Of a stretch of 12,303 bases of DNA, positions 1 through 8,669 are shown in pieces (the first letter of the stretch is position 1; each line of letters opens with the position of its first letter). The stretch is from positions 1 to 12,303 of the forward strand of contig NW_005178413.1 in the NCBI RefSeq assembly GCF_000341285.1, in the 5' to 3' direction. Made by a program: the position numbers and the translations under genes. Below the pieces are notes generated by a model. The model saw only the letters and a program-made list of their open reading frames with translations. It was not told the origin of the DNA and did no database searches. Source of the DNA: Galdieria sulphuraria (taxonomy: Eukaryota; Rhodophyta; Bangiophyceae; Galdieriales; Galdieriaceae).

Positions 1-1308
1 GACACTTATTNGATGGATTTGGTTGTCACTTTTGGGTTTTACTCTGAAGTTTTGGGCGAAGAATTCAAGATTGGTTGTTGTGAATTTATATTGCGAGCTC
101 ATAGCAACTATAAATTTTTCCGTGAGGCTACTGAACTTTTTCCTTTATCTCCGTTTAGTTATATTCCCGACACTTCAACAGCAAAAGGAGTCTTCTTTGA
201 ATTTGTATTTANGAAGATCTTTCGCTTTCGCTTATNAACTTTTCTTCATTCTAATTCCTCGCAGATTGTACATTCTGCTATTCCAGGAATTTTCCAGGGT
301 TCTTTTATTGAACAGGACAATGTTTCGTATTCTANAGAATCAACAAAATCTAATGATATACCCATCTNGAGAAATGTCTCTCGTTCATTTTCTGACCATT
401 ATAGAAAATATTTACAACATTGTGGTATTTTTGTTCCAAAAGAGGGCAATTCGAGTGGTCCTGATGCATATGTTGTATTCCATAATGGACAAACACGTTA
501 TGTTGTTGGATTTTCATTCAAATTTTATCACAAAACTGAATTTTCGAAAACAAATATTAAGGAAGAAGCAAAAAAATTTTTTAAGGGAGTTGTTTCCGTT
601 TNGAATGACGAATCTTTTTCATCTGTTCAACTTCGTTTTCAGTTTGTGGNAGTATGTACTAGATATGATCAATCTGNAGGTTTCTCTACCGAAGAACATA
701 ATATTGTCGAAGATGCAAGTCGTTTTGNGACTCAACATTCTTCGGGATCAACTTNGAATGAAAGTAGTCGATCATGTCTGCAATTGGNAATTGTTTCTCA
801 AAGGAACCTTGAAATATATTTGGGAAGAGATAATGTCGAAACATNGAGGAAAATTGGGAAAGCAAACCGAGGAGAGTTTTCTAAAAACTTTTCAGTATGG
901 TGTGAAACTGTTTTTGAGTCGATGTCCAATGAATATCTTTCGCCTTTGGAGCAATCAAATGTTATTTCAAGAGTGGCTCGAAATANAAGACCGAGAACCA
1001 ATGAGGAGAATAGGATGCAAGTGGAAGAGCTTCAAAGTGCTATGCAAGTGGAAAGAGGAGATGCACGAAGCGAACAAAGGGTTGCAGCATCCAGTTCTTT
1101 GTCTTCGTCATTTGATTGGAATACTTTCCNAAGAGACCGTTGTGGTCTTTCTGAAGAGGATGTTGCCTATTGTTTTAGGAAACTTTCAAGGTTTGGCAGA
1201 GTTTCGCTTTCCAGACTTAATGAAGATTCATTACTTCGCATGGGTATCAATGATCCCACCGNAANAGCCAAACTGCTTAGTGGCATTACTGAAGAGTTTT
1301 CTTACTAA
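1..1308 (+). CDS. Unidentified protein, 3' part: possible nuclease-like core plus C-terminal SAM-like domain
   Basis: This frame is open from the first base of the window to TAA at 1306-1308, so the 5' end probably lies upstream; ATG at 13 is only the first Met seen. Fifteen codons contain a masked middle base. If each N is T they read as Leu, Met, Ile or Val, all compatible with a normal protein. Near residues 150-175 (counting from ATG 13) a GPDAYVVF stretch is followed by VVGFSFKFYH. That is the D...(x)xK layout of PD-(D/E)XK-type nuclease folds as found in Crinkler/RHS-type proteins, but Ser stands where Glu or Gln is usual. The last ~60 residues (WNTF, GLSEEDV, LLRMGI, KLLSGITEEF) have the pattern of a SAM domain: a helix, then a Leu-rich D/LLxxMGI turn, then a closing helix. 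No P-loop is visible; one could lie upstream. Frame: fairly sure. SAM-like end: moderate. Nuclease: a guess from spacing only. Confidence 0.6.
   Translation, partial: DTYXMDLVVTFGFYSEVLGEEFKIGCCEFILRAHSNYKFFREATELFPLSPFSYIPDTSTAKGVFFEFVFXKIFRFRLXTFLHSNSSQIVHSAIPGIFQGSFIEQDNVSYSXESTKSNDIPIXRNVSRSFSDHYRKYLQHCGIFVPKEGNSSGPDAYVVFHNGQTRYVVGFSFKFYHKTEFSKTNIKEEAKKFFKGVVSVXNDESFSSVQLRFQFVXVCTRYDQSXGFSTEEHNIVEDASRFXTQHSSGSTXNESSRSCLQLXIVSQRNLEIYLGRDNVETXRKIGKANRGEFSKNFSVWCETVFESMSNEYLSPLEQSNVISRVARNXRPRTNEENRMQVEELQSAMQVERGDARSEQRVAASSSLSSSFDWNTFXRDRCGLSEEDVAYCFRKLSRFGRVSLSRLNEDSLLRMGINDPTXXAKLLSGITEEFSY
11..1265 (+). other. Sixteen single-base masks (N) placed on stop codons of frame 2
   Basis: Single Ns sit at 11, 212, 236, 335, 368, 602, 650, 677, 728, 755, 788, 845, 986, 1130, 1262 and 1265. 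Every one is congruent to 2 modulo 3, and every one is followed by GA, AA or AG. Read in the frame beginning at position 2, each is therefore NGA, NAA or NAG, a TGA, TAA or TAG whose T has been replaced. No other N occurs in the window. This looks like deliberate stop-codon masking to keep a wrong-frame gene model open, not sequencing ambiguity. The mask ends just before an unmasked TGA at 1319-1321, the natural end of that wrong-frame model. Confidence 0.95.
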
Positions 1309-1356
1309 CTTTAGAATATGAACGGATCCATTAACCGCATTTTTTTTCTTAAAGCC

Positions 1357-2260
1357 ATGGAAAGAATAAATAAAGTTTGGAGGAAGCTCTCACTATCGGA
1401 AACTAGTTGGATTGATATGAAATTGACACTGATCGTTATTTTAGAATACTAACCAGGAACTTTTCCTTAAATGGGCATTGTTGAACCACAACTGACAAGC
1501 TTTTATATCTTATTGCAAAGAGTTCAAGTCATTCCTTTATTAAGTGCAGAACGATTTTCTTATGACGACGAACATTCAAAAGAAACTTTTGGGAAAGGAA
1601 CAACATCAGTGTGCTTATATGACAAAGTATCGTTAAAGCTTCTGCGAGGACTAAAAGAATTCACGGCCTCTTTTTGAATGGTCTTGTCTCATGAATAAAT
1701 GGAGTTATGCTGCAGGTCACTCGAATATACTCATAACAGATGAAAGTTCCATTTGAGAATATTTTGTGCAAGAAAGAGAAAGGGATTACTTGTCTTCCAA
1801 ACAACTCTACAAACTGCTACTCGAAAGAAATAGACTCGATAAAATGGCTTAAAACTGGAAGCAATGCAAAATCACTTGTGAAAAAATCTATTCTTTGACA
1901 AAGAAACTGAGAGAGCTTTACCAGGAAGAATTATCACTAGCCAAAATGATTTCTTCAATGGTTCTTATTTGGTTATGAAGAATTTGTATTGAAATATATA
2001 TATTCGCTTGTGCCGTGTTTTCCTATGGAATGCAAGTATTTGAGGAGATGATATGCCAAGTGCTAGACTCTTATTCCAACTTATTACCCAATGAATGACA
2101 ATAGAACCAGTCACTTTAAAAGTTTTCAATTTTTGTTAAAACTTCAGCTCTGTCTTCAAGCAGTCTATCTCAAAGCTCTATATGGCGACATAATTTACTG
2201 TATGTTATAAACCCTCTTGTAAGATTACATAGAGGTTGACAATTTTATTCAAAACTTATG
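1357..2260 (+). pseudogene. Decayed or mis-resolved coding tract, helical protein of unknown family
   Basis: I do not recognise this. Coding-like sequence runs in frame 1 from ATG 1357 to TGA 1675-1677, broken by TAA at 1450 and 1468. It continues in frame 2 from 1676 to TGA 2096-2098 with only three internal stops (1754, 1850, 1976) in 140 codons. It then moves to frame 3 from about 2091 to TAA 2208-2210. The translation is rich in Leu, Lys, Glu and Arg and looks helical (for example ERERDYLSSKQLYKLLLERN and LKLQLCLQAVYLKALYGD). The stop at 1754 vanishes if a 57-nt intron, 1713-1769, is removed. I found no short intron that removes the stop at 1850. So this is either a multi-exon gene I cannot resolve or a relic. 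The 68-codon ORF at 1471-1677 is part of it. Confidence 0.35.
1365..1370 (+). terminator. Possible polyadenylation signal AATAAA
   Basis: AATAAA lies 57 nt after the TAA that ends the first gene, within an A-rich run (AAGAATAAATAAAG). The position suits a 3' end signal for that gene. The hexamer is common in AT-rich DNA, so this rests on position alone. Confidence 0.25.
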
Positions 2261-2339
2261 CATTGGAATCGACCACCAGCTGTCTCAACTTTGAATAGTT
2301 GCAAAAGTTAAGTGAAATCCGATTGAACAAACTTCATAG

Positions 2340-2683
2340 TCACATTGCTTTGATATGGCTAATTTTCATCATTTAGTGTTAACAGTACTTTATGTGGAAC
2401 ATAGTTAGTTTGATTGGAATAGGCTTTGTAACGTTGAATTCAGTTGTATAGGTCTAAAAATTGCGAAGAGCAAGACTGCCAACAGATATTAACTTTGTCT
2501 CAACTTGTGAGGTTCTCTTTATTAGCTGTACAAAAGCAAGGGAATTCCTCTTTTATGAATTGAACACATTCTATCAAGTTAAAGGGAGGCATCTCAACAC
2601 CTGTGAGGTTTGATTTTTGGGTTGAAGATTCACTGGTTGAGTTTATAGAACTCGAACGAGAGGAAGACCGTCCTCAATCTTAA
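2340..2683 (+). CDS. Candidate 3' exons of an unrecognised gene (C-terminal 80 residues)
   Basis: Three short open segments join in phase 0 when introns of typical local length are removed. Exon 2340-2393 follows an acceptor TTCATAG. The intron 2394-2443 is 50 nt. Exon 2444-2527 is followed by a 51-nt intron, 2528-2578, and exon 2579-2683 ends in TAA. Splicing removes every in-frame stop and gives 80 residues of normal composition, including the stretches FHHLVLTVLYLYRSKNCEEQ and STPVRFDFWVEDSLVEFIEL. The donors (GTGGAA, GTACAA) are weaker than the GTAAGT/GTGAGT of neighbouring genes. I could not find a clean upstream exon, though the tract at 1357-2260 is the natural candidate for the same gene. 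Function unknown. Confidence 0.3.
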
Positions 2684-2798
2684 ATCAAGTGTCATATAAC
2701 TGATAGCGTCAATCTAAACTTTTGCCAAGTGTGCAATAAAATATGCCTATAATTAGCTAAACAAACGGTTTAGAAAATGGACAACCACAGACCAAGAA

Positions 2799-3249
2799 TT
2801 ATATGGTTCTGCTTGCGACTTCTTTGTTAAGAGTTTCTCGGGCAGCTGTAACTTTCTTGCATTTTATAGAAGACCGCTTCAGATGACTACGAGTCATATC
2901 TAACAATGGCAAAAACATACAAACCCTTTCCTGTTTGGAATTCTGCAAGTGCGTTGTGTACGAATGCTATGAAATTACAATGGTTTGGCTAGATTTGACT
3001 GGTATTTGCTCATATGGTATGAACCTGCGTACGTTGCTGGTGACTCTCTTCAACTTCAAAGAATGGAAAAGTACCTTCATCTTTCAATCTCTGATGGACA
3101 AAAGTTGAGGTAAAAGTTATTGTCTTCCTATGATTACAAGATAGCACTGTACCAATATAAAAGAGAAAAAACGAAAGAAAATCAAAGACCTTGAGATTTC
3201 GTGAGGTTAAAGTCACAGGTCGATAAGGAGCGTCTTGGTTCTTTGACAT
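2799..3249 (-). CDS. Candidate small spliced gene, about 96 residues, unknown function
   Basis: On the minus strand an ATG at 3249 opens a frame to TGA 3012-3010. A 58-nt intron at 3024-2967 (CAG|GTTCAT ... TTTCATAG) leads in phase 0 to a further 55-codon open exon, 2966-2799, ending in TAA. Inside the first segment a second intron, 3189-3091 (99 nt), would remove a T-rich stretch. Its acceptor, CTTTTGTCCATCAG, is strong and its donor, GTCTTT, weak. Splicing both gives about 96 residues; keeping the 99-nt piece gives about 130 residues with a hydrophobic stretch. The C-terminal half is basic (RSHLKRSSIKCKK). It is divergent from the PPIL4-type gene, with 318 bases between the two starts. No family recognised; it could be chance. 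Confidence 0.35.
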
Positions 3250-3567
3250 AATGTTGGCAACAATAAAAAAGGGAATTATGCCTTGGAATCATAATAAATT
3301 GATTAAATTCAGAATCTTCAACTGCTAAGAGCTAATCATTTTGGTAACTTCCTAACAGTTTCCAATTTTTTTCAAACAACTGACTGGAAATCTTTTGTCA
3401 CTATAACACCAAGTATACAAGAAACCATAGCTACTGTGAAAGAAGAGAGTGTTCGACAATCCACCTTCACTATAGCCTTGTCATTTTTCTGTTGAGTTAC
3501 AACTGTATACAGTAGATTACGAAAGGTGGTTTCTAAAAGTTGTGAAATACTTAGCATTCGCCAAAGC
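3250..3567. other. Gene-free stretch upstream of the PPIL4-type gene
   Basis: These 318 bases lie between a candidate minus-strand gene and the PPIL4-type start. A minus-strand open frame over 3372-3671 runs into the first PPIL4 exon and shows no protein pattern. I see no clear TATA or CCAAT box. It presumably holds the PPIL4 promoter and 5' leader. Confidence 0.4.
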
Positions 3568-5175
3568 ATGAGTGTTTTGTTGCAGACTTCAAGAGGAGAT
3601 ATTGTTGTTGACCTTTTCACAGACCTTGCACCTTTAACTTGTAAAAATTTTCTCAAACTTTGCAAGATCAAATATTATCACCTCTGTACTTTTCATTATG
3701 TTGACAAGGTGAGCTTGTAGTTGAAACTGTCTTTTTAGAAGTTTTATGGTTGATCCTTTTGAATTTAGGGTTTTGTTATACAAACAGGTGACCCGACAAA
3801 TACAGGTAAAGGAGGTGAAAGCATATATGGAATTTGTTTTGGAGAACAAGCACGATACTTTGAAGACGAGTTCACTCCCAAGCTTCGGTACTTTATTATT
3901 TATGTAAGATTTTAAAAGTGCTAAAACACGAGTTTTTCACTGATAGACATAATCGCAAAGGACGAGTTTCTATGGCTAATGCCGGTCAGCCAAATACTAA
4001 TGGCAGTCAGTTTTTTATTACTCTTAGTGATCAGTTGGACTACTTGGATGACAAATATACCATTTTTGGTCAAGTAGAAGAGGTATTTATTCCTATTCAT
4101 TTGCGTATTCAAGTTGTTTATATTATTTTCTATAGGGTTGGGAAACAGTTGAAGCAATAGAATCGGTCCTTGTTGACGAAAAGAAGAAACCTTTTCAAGT
4201 TAGTCGCATCTATCATACGATTATATTGGACGACCCTTTTCCTGATCCACCAGGTATGCCACCCATACCTTCTTCTCCTGAACGAGATGGAAACCAAAAT
4301 GTCGTGTCCTCTGAAGTACGACTAGGTAAGTTTCTATAGAAGAAGAAAAGTGATAGTAATTCGAAAGTAAATCTTCAGATGATGATGAAATCTGGCAAGA
4401 AGAGGAAGGAATGGATAGTGAAGAGAGAGAAAAGTTGAGACGTAGAAAAGAGGCACATTCTCGTGCAGAGGTTTTAGAGATCATTGGAGATATTCCTGAT
4501 GCAGAAGTTAAACCACCGGATAATGTAAGAGAGAAAATTGTGCAAGATGGACCAGTCTAATGACTTTTATTCTATGTAGACATTATTTGTTTGCAAGTTG
4601 AATCCTGTGACTCGTTCCGAAGATTTGGAACTTATTTTTTCTCGGTTTGGTGAATGCAAGGTTTGTTATGAATTGGTAGACTATGTGTAGAAAGTAGTGA
4701 AATTGGTTGTAAGGCTGAGATAATTAAAGACAAAGTTACTGGCGAGTCCCTATGTTATGGATTTATAGAGTTTCCTGACCGTAAAGCTTGTGAACAGGCA
4801 TTTTTTAAAATGAACAATTGTTTGATTGATGATCGAAGGATAAGAGTAGGAATATACTGGTTTAACTATTTTTTTGCTAAAATTTGTTGATTGTTGTTCA
4901 GGTAGATTTTTCACAAAGTGTTGCCAAGTTGTGGAATCGTGTTCGTCAAGGCCATTGTATTCGTTTAGACGAGGACGAATCGCTTCAAAGTATGTGTTGT
5001 TTATTCGGTTGATAATGAAACTAATGTGAATTGATAATATTAATCATCTTTCCTAATAGGTCACGGAAAACGATCCCATCACAATGAATATGTATTCGAT
5101 GACTTGGAAGAGAAAGCCTTGTTTCAAGAGCATCGTAAAAGCTCTTACTCCAAAACTTCAAAAAGGTACAAATAA
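3568..5175 (+). CDS. PPIL4: Cyclophilin-RRM protein, PPIL4/CYP59 family
   Basis: Nine exons (3568-3708, 3769-3887, 3947-4082, 4136-4325, 4379-4524, 4580-4660, 4714-4845, 4902-4989, 5060-5175) splice cleanly at GT..AG into 382 residues. Introns are 53-70 nt. Residues 1 to ~165 are a cyclophilin domain ([43 protein letters not shown]). Residues ~245-320 are an RRM with RNP2 LFVCKL and RNP1 LCYGFIEF. The linker [10 protein letters not shown] and the tail [15 protein letters not shown] are family hallmarks. Known relatives are nuclear; plant CYP59 and yeast Rct1 bind RNA polymerase II CTD and RNA. The cyclophilin active site is altered: Tyr44 replaces the catalytic Arg, and Tyr119 and Tyr124 stand at the usual Trp and His positions, while Gln108 and Phe110 remain. 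ATG 3568 is chosen because relatives start there. The protein is short: human PPIL4 is ~490 residues, and the zinc knuckle and long RS/RD tail of plant CYP59 are absent. Confidence 0.95.
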
Positions 5176-5302
5176 CTAACAAATGACGAAAGAACAAGTT
5201 GTTCTGATACCAATGCGTCGTGGATTCTTTTTGAGAACAAAATGTTATTTGTAAATATAACAGACAATGTGACTAACATTTTTGCACAATATTCTTTATA
5301 AC

Positions 5303-5308
5303 TTTATT
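5303..5308 (-). terminator. Possible polyadenylation signal for SAM synthetase
   Basis: On the minus strand AATAAA begins 7 nt after the TGA of the SAM synthetase gene. The gap to the convergent PPIL4-type gene is only 139 bases, so a compact 3' end is expected. Motif only; no proof of use. Confidence 0.3.
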
Positions 5309-5314
5309 GGATAT

Positions 5315-6608
5315 TCAAAATTCCAGTTTCTTAGGTATTTCCCAAGTAAACGTCGATTCTACTTTGGGATCTCTGCCAAAGTGGCCATAAGCTGCAGTCT
5401 GCTTATAGATAGGCCTTAACAAATTCAAATCTTTTATGATACGACCAGGACGAAGATCTTATGGTACAAAACATGATTATGATCAATCTTAAAGTAAAAC
5501 GCAAAACTTACCAAAGTTCTTCTTGACTATTTCCAAGATTTCTTGATCTGGCTTGGTTCCCGTTCCATAAGTATCCACAAAGACGGAGAGTGGTGAGGCG
5601 ATTCCAATAGAATAAGATAGCTGAACCAAACAACGACGTGCAAGTCCTGCAGCAACAATAGACTTGGCAACCCATCTCGCAGCATAAGCGGCTGAGCGGT
5701 CGACCTTTGTAGGATCTTTTCCAGAAAAAGCGCCACCACCATGAGCACCCCAACCACCGTAAGTATCAATAATAATCTTTCGCCCTGTCAAACCTGCATC
5801 ACCTTCCGGTCCTCCAATCACAAAACGCCCGCTTGGGTTCAAATGATAAACAGTCTTATCGTCTAAATATTTACTGGGAATGACTTCCTTGATAACTTTT
5901 TCCAGCAAATCTGCACGAATCTTCTCATTCGATACGTTATCATCGTGTTGCGTAGATATGACGACAGTATGAACTCTTAAAGGCACCAAATGACCATTCT
6001 CCTTTCGATATTCCATAGTAACTTGGGTCTTGCCATCTGGACGAACCCAAGGACAAATACCTTTCTTACGTACTTCAGTCAGACGTTTCCCAAGACGAGT
6101 AGCAAAACTATGTGTCAACGGCATATAGTCTGGAGACTCATCCGTGGCATAACCAAACATAATTCCTTGGTCACCAGCAGCAACGTCATCAGCTGCACGG
6201 TTCTCATGAACTCCTTGTGCAATATCTGGTGACTGTTGATGTAACTCAACCAACACTCGACAAGTCTTATAGTCCAAGCCCTTCTTCTCATCATCGAAAC
6301 CAATCTCCTTTATGGTATCTCTCACAACCTTCTCATAATCAATAGTAGCACCCTTTACAGTTATTTCACCAAAAACCATAACCATGCCAGTCTTTGTAGC
6401 TGTCTCACAAGCTACCTTTGCGAGAGGGTCCCTTTCAAGGCAAGCGTCTAGGACGGCATCGGAAACCTTTGTGAAACAAAAAAGCAATGAAACAAGTCTG
6501 CTAACTGAATACATAAAAACTTACTTGGTCACATATCTTATCCGGATGACCTTCATTAACTGACTCTGAGGTAAATAAGAAAGTAGATGAATCACCAACT
6601 GAACCCAT
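5315..6608 (-). CDS. MAT: S-adenosylmethionine synthetase (methionine adenosyltransferase)
   Basis: This enzyme makes S-adenosylmethionine from methionine and ATP, normally as a cytosolic oligomer using Mg2+ and K+. Three minus-strand exons (6608-6525, 6466-5512, 5457-5315), with introns of 58 and 54 nt, give 393 residues, the usual family length. GHPDKICDQ (20-28) is the N-terminal ATP/methionine motif. [13 protein letters not shown] (126-138) is the adenine-binding region, GGGAFSGKD (271-279) the phosphate-binding signature, and [11 protein letters not shown] follows. The C-terminus [20 protein letters not shown] then [10 protein letters not shown] is typical. The first signature reads AAGDQG where nearly all relatives have GAGDQG. 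A short insertion, roughly KVESTF, lies between HFGRDP and [13 protein letters not shown] 6608 is the first in-frame ATG. A CCAATCAG box at 6689-6696 lies ~80 nt upstream. The gene is convergent with the PPIL4-type gene. Confidence 0.98.
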
Positions 6609-6920
6609 GGAAGCTAAAAATCCACAATATACAAAATAAGAAGGAAGCACGATTAAAAGATGTTGATTAAAAGAACATCGATGGCCAACCAATCAGCTTT
6701 CATGGAGTGTTGAATTGCTTCGGTCGGAGTGGAATTGTTTTCCTCAAAAGACTTTGCATCGATAGATAGACTTTCATCTTATAATGATACGTGAAAAGCA
6801 TAACTTTTATTTGATCACAGTAGGAGAAAGTAAATTCGCTCAGACAAAGTTTTTGTCTGTATAGCAAAGTTAACGGCTTCCAACTGCAACAAACAGAGTC
6901 CTACAACGCAAGCAATCAAA
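6609..6920. promoter_or_regulatory. Gap between transporter 3' end and SAM synthetase start; CCAAT box
   Basis: This 312-base gap separates two minus-strand genes, so it should hold the transporter 3' untranslated region and the SAM synthetase promoter and leader. The one recognisable element is CCAATCAG at 6689-6696, about 80 nt before the SAM synthetase ATG. I see no convincing TATA box, RNA gene or further open frame. Confidence 0.35.
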
Positions 6921-8630
6921 CTAGTACTCCCCTTGAAGCCCAAAGGCCCGTTTCCAACGCAAGTGGAACAAATCTGATACCGTTTCCTTCGTAGATTGCC
7001 AATTTTCTCTGACCAACTCTTTCGTGGGTTTGGAAAACACCAAGTCAATTTCTTCGAGTGTCTTGTTTTTGGTCTCTGGCATATAAAGCACTTGATATAT
7101 CCAACCAAATACAGCAATGCCACCATAGAAACCAACAGCCAAACCAGTCTTTGTCATAGCGTTTTGCATACGTGAAAAGTTGTACGTAACTATGAAAGCA
7201 GAGAGAAATAGGGTAGCATCGGAACTCGTCATCCCGTAACTACGCAAATAGGTTGGATAAACTTCAGATGGAAGAACCCACGTCAGACAAGCATAAGAAC
7301 CAAAGAACCACATATAAATTATTAGTCCTGTAAGATATACTCCCTCTGCAGAATGAACGTTAGATAACGGTATAAAGTAGCCAAAGCCGATAATTAGCAA
7401 TCCTACAAAGAACCCTGGAAGAAGAGTGATAGCTGCAACTCGTCTACCGAAACGGTCCATCCATAATATGGCAGGAATGGTACCCAATAACAGAGAGCCT
7501 CCACCAACCAAACTCATAAATACTGACTGTTTAGAAGAAAACCCAACTTCACTCATCAGCACACTCATGTAATACATAATAGCATTAACGCCTGTAAACT
7601 GACCCAAGAAAACCATAATATTGGCATAGACAATAGCTCTACGGCACCTTGGAACCCTAATAAAGTCCAAATAGGGATATCGAAGACGTTTCTTCTCCTC
7701 TTGTTCCTGTTCAACTAAATGTCTCATCACAATAAACTCGCGTCTTGCATCTATATCGGATACACCACGAATACGCTTCCAGACGCTATAAGATTCAACT
7801 TCACGACCTTTATGCATCAGATAACGAGGACTTTCAGGCATGAAAATCATTCCTACAAGAAGAACAGTGGAAAAGAGAAGAGATGATCCCAACATCCAAC
7901 GCCAAGTTCCTGAAACGTTGACAAATATTGCAGCAACAACATAACCAAAGACTTCACCGAGAGCAATATTGAATTGGTACAAAGAGACAAGATTGCCCCG
8001 GAACTTCTTTGCCACACATTCTGCAACATAAACAGGCACAGTTCCTCCTTCCAAGCCTAAACCCATCCCCAAAATAAAACGTCCAGCGTACATCATACCA
8101 ACTGAATGAGCTCCAGCTTCTAAACCAGCACCTAATGTGTAGAGTAAACACGCAACGATAATAGACAACTTTCTACCCAATGCTTCGTTGGTAGGTGATA
8201 AGCTAAATAATACTAGTTAAAACCAAATATACTAAACTCCCAAGTTATGTTAACTTACATTAATGCTCCCAAAACTGCACCCAAAGGCATTAAAGAGTCT
8301 ACCAACGAAACTTGGCCACTATCCAAGTGTAAATCCGCTAGCATATATAAATTCGCTCCACTAATCAAGCTCTGATCCAAACCAGATAGTAAGCCACCCA
8401 TGGAGGCAAACGCAACCAGTACCCAAGTAAATACTTTAGGATTGCCTAACGTAATAGAATTGAAAAAAGAAACTTTCGTTTCTTTCAACTGCAATTCTAG
8501 TCTCCCCAATTTCATCATTAAGGACTTCATCTGAAAGGTCATGCCCGTCTAGGCTTCCACGGAATAGAGGTTCCTTTTTTTGTTCGTCTACTTCTGAAGA
8601 AATAGCTGCTGTGCTCTCAACAACTTCCAT
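6921..8630 (-). CDS. MFS sugar transporter (sugar porter family), plasma membrane
   Basis: This is a 12-helix sugar/H+ symporter-type protein. The preferred model has exons 8630-8474, 8445-8259 and 8202-6921, 541 residues. Sugar-porter hallmarks run in order: an acidic cytosolic tail (1-52); VAFASMGGLLSGLDQSLISG in helix 1; GRKLS after helix 2; PESPRYLM (~237); a charged central loop; GQFTGVNAIMYY (~314), matching the QQxxGxNxxxYY motif of helix 7; DRFGRR (~364); and PETKNKTLEEID (~490). The second intron (56 nt, 8258-8203) is clear. The first would be only 28 nt. Alternatives are a start at ATG 8542 with no first intron (521 residues), or a one-base error in the T6 run at 8463-8468. The residues align well with Galdieria sugar transporters I remember, but the substrate (hexose, pentose or polyol) cannot be told. 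Transcription diverges from the genes to the right. Confidence 0.95.
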
Positions 8631-8669
8631 CTAGATCTAACACAAGTACCCAACGAGAAAATCGATGCG

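Noticed and set aside
11-1265. Ns as ordinary sequencing ambiguity or collapsed polymorphism
   Set aside because: All share one codon phase and all precede GA, AA or AG; polymorphism would favour third positions and have no such context.
23-1321. A 432-codon plus-strand frame ending at TGA 1319-1321
   Set aside because: It is open only because the stop codons in it have been masked with N; restoring T closes it at 16 places, including one just before its first Met.
3372-3671. Minus-strand 99-codon frame
   Set aside because: Overlaps the first PPIL4 exon on the opposite strand and shows no protein pattern.
3918-4157. Frames on both strands over the third PPIL4 exon
   Set aside because: The plus frame is exon 3 read into its flanking introns; the minus frame is its shadow.
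5990-6303. Plus- and minus-strand frames inside SAM synthetase
   Set aside because: Shadows of a strongly conserved enzyme exon.
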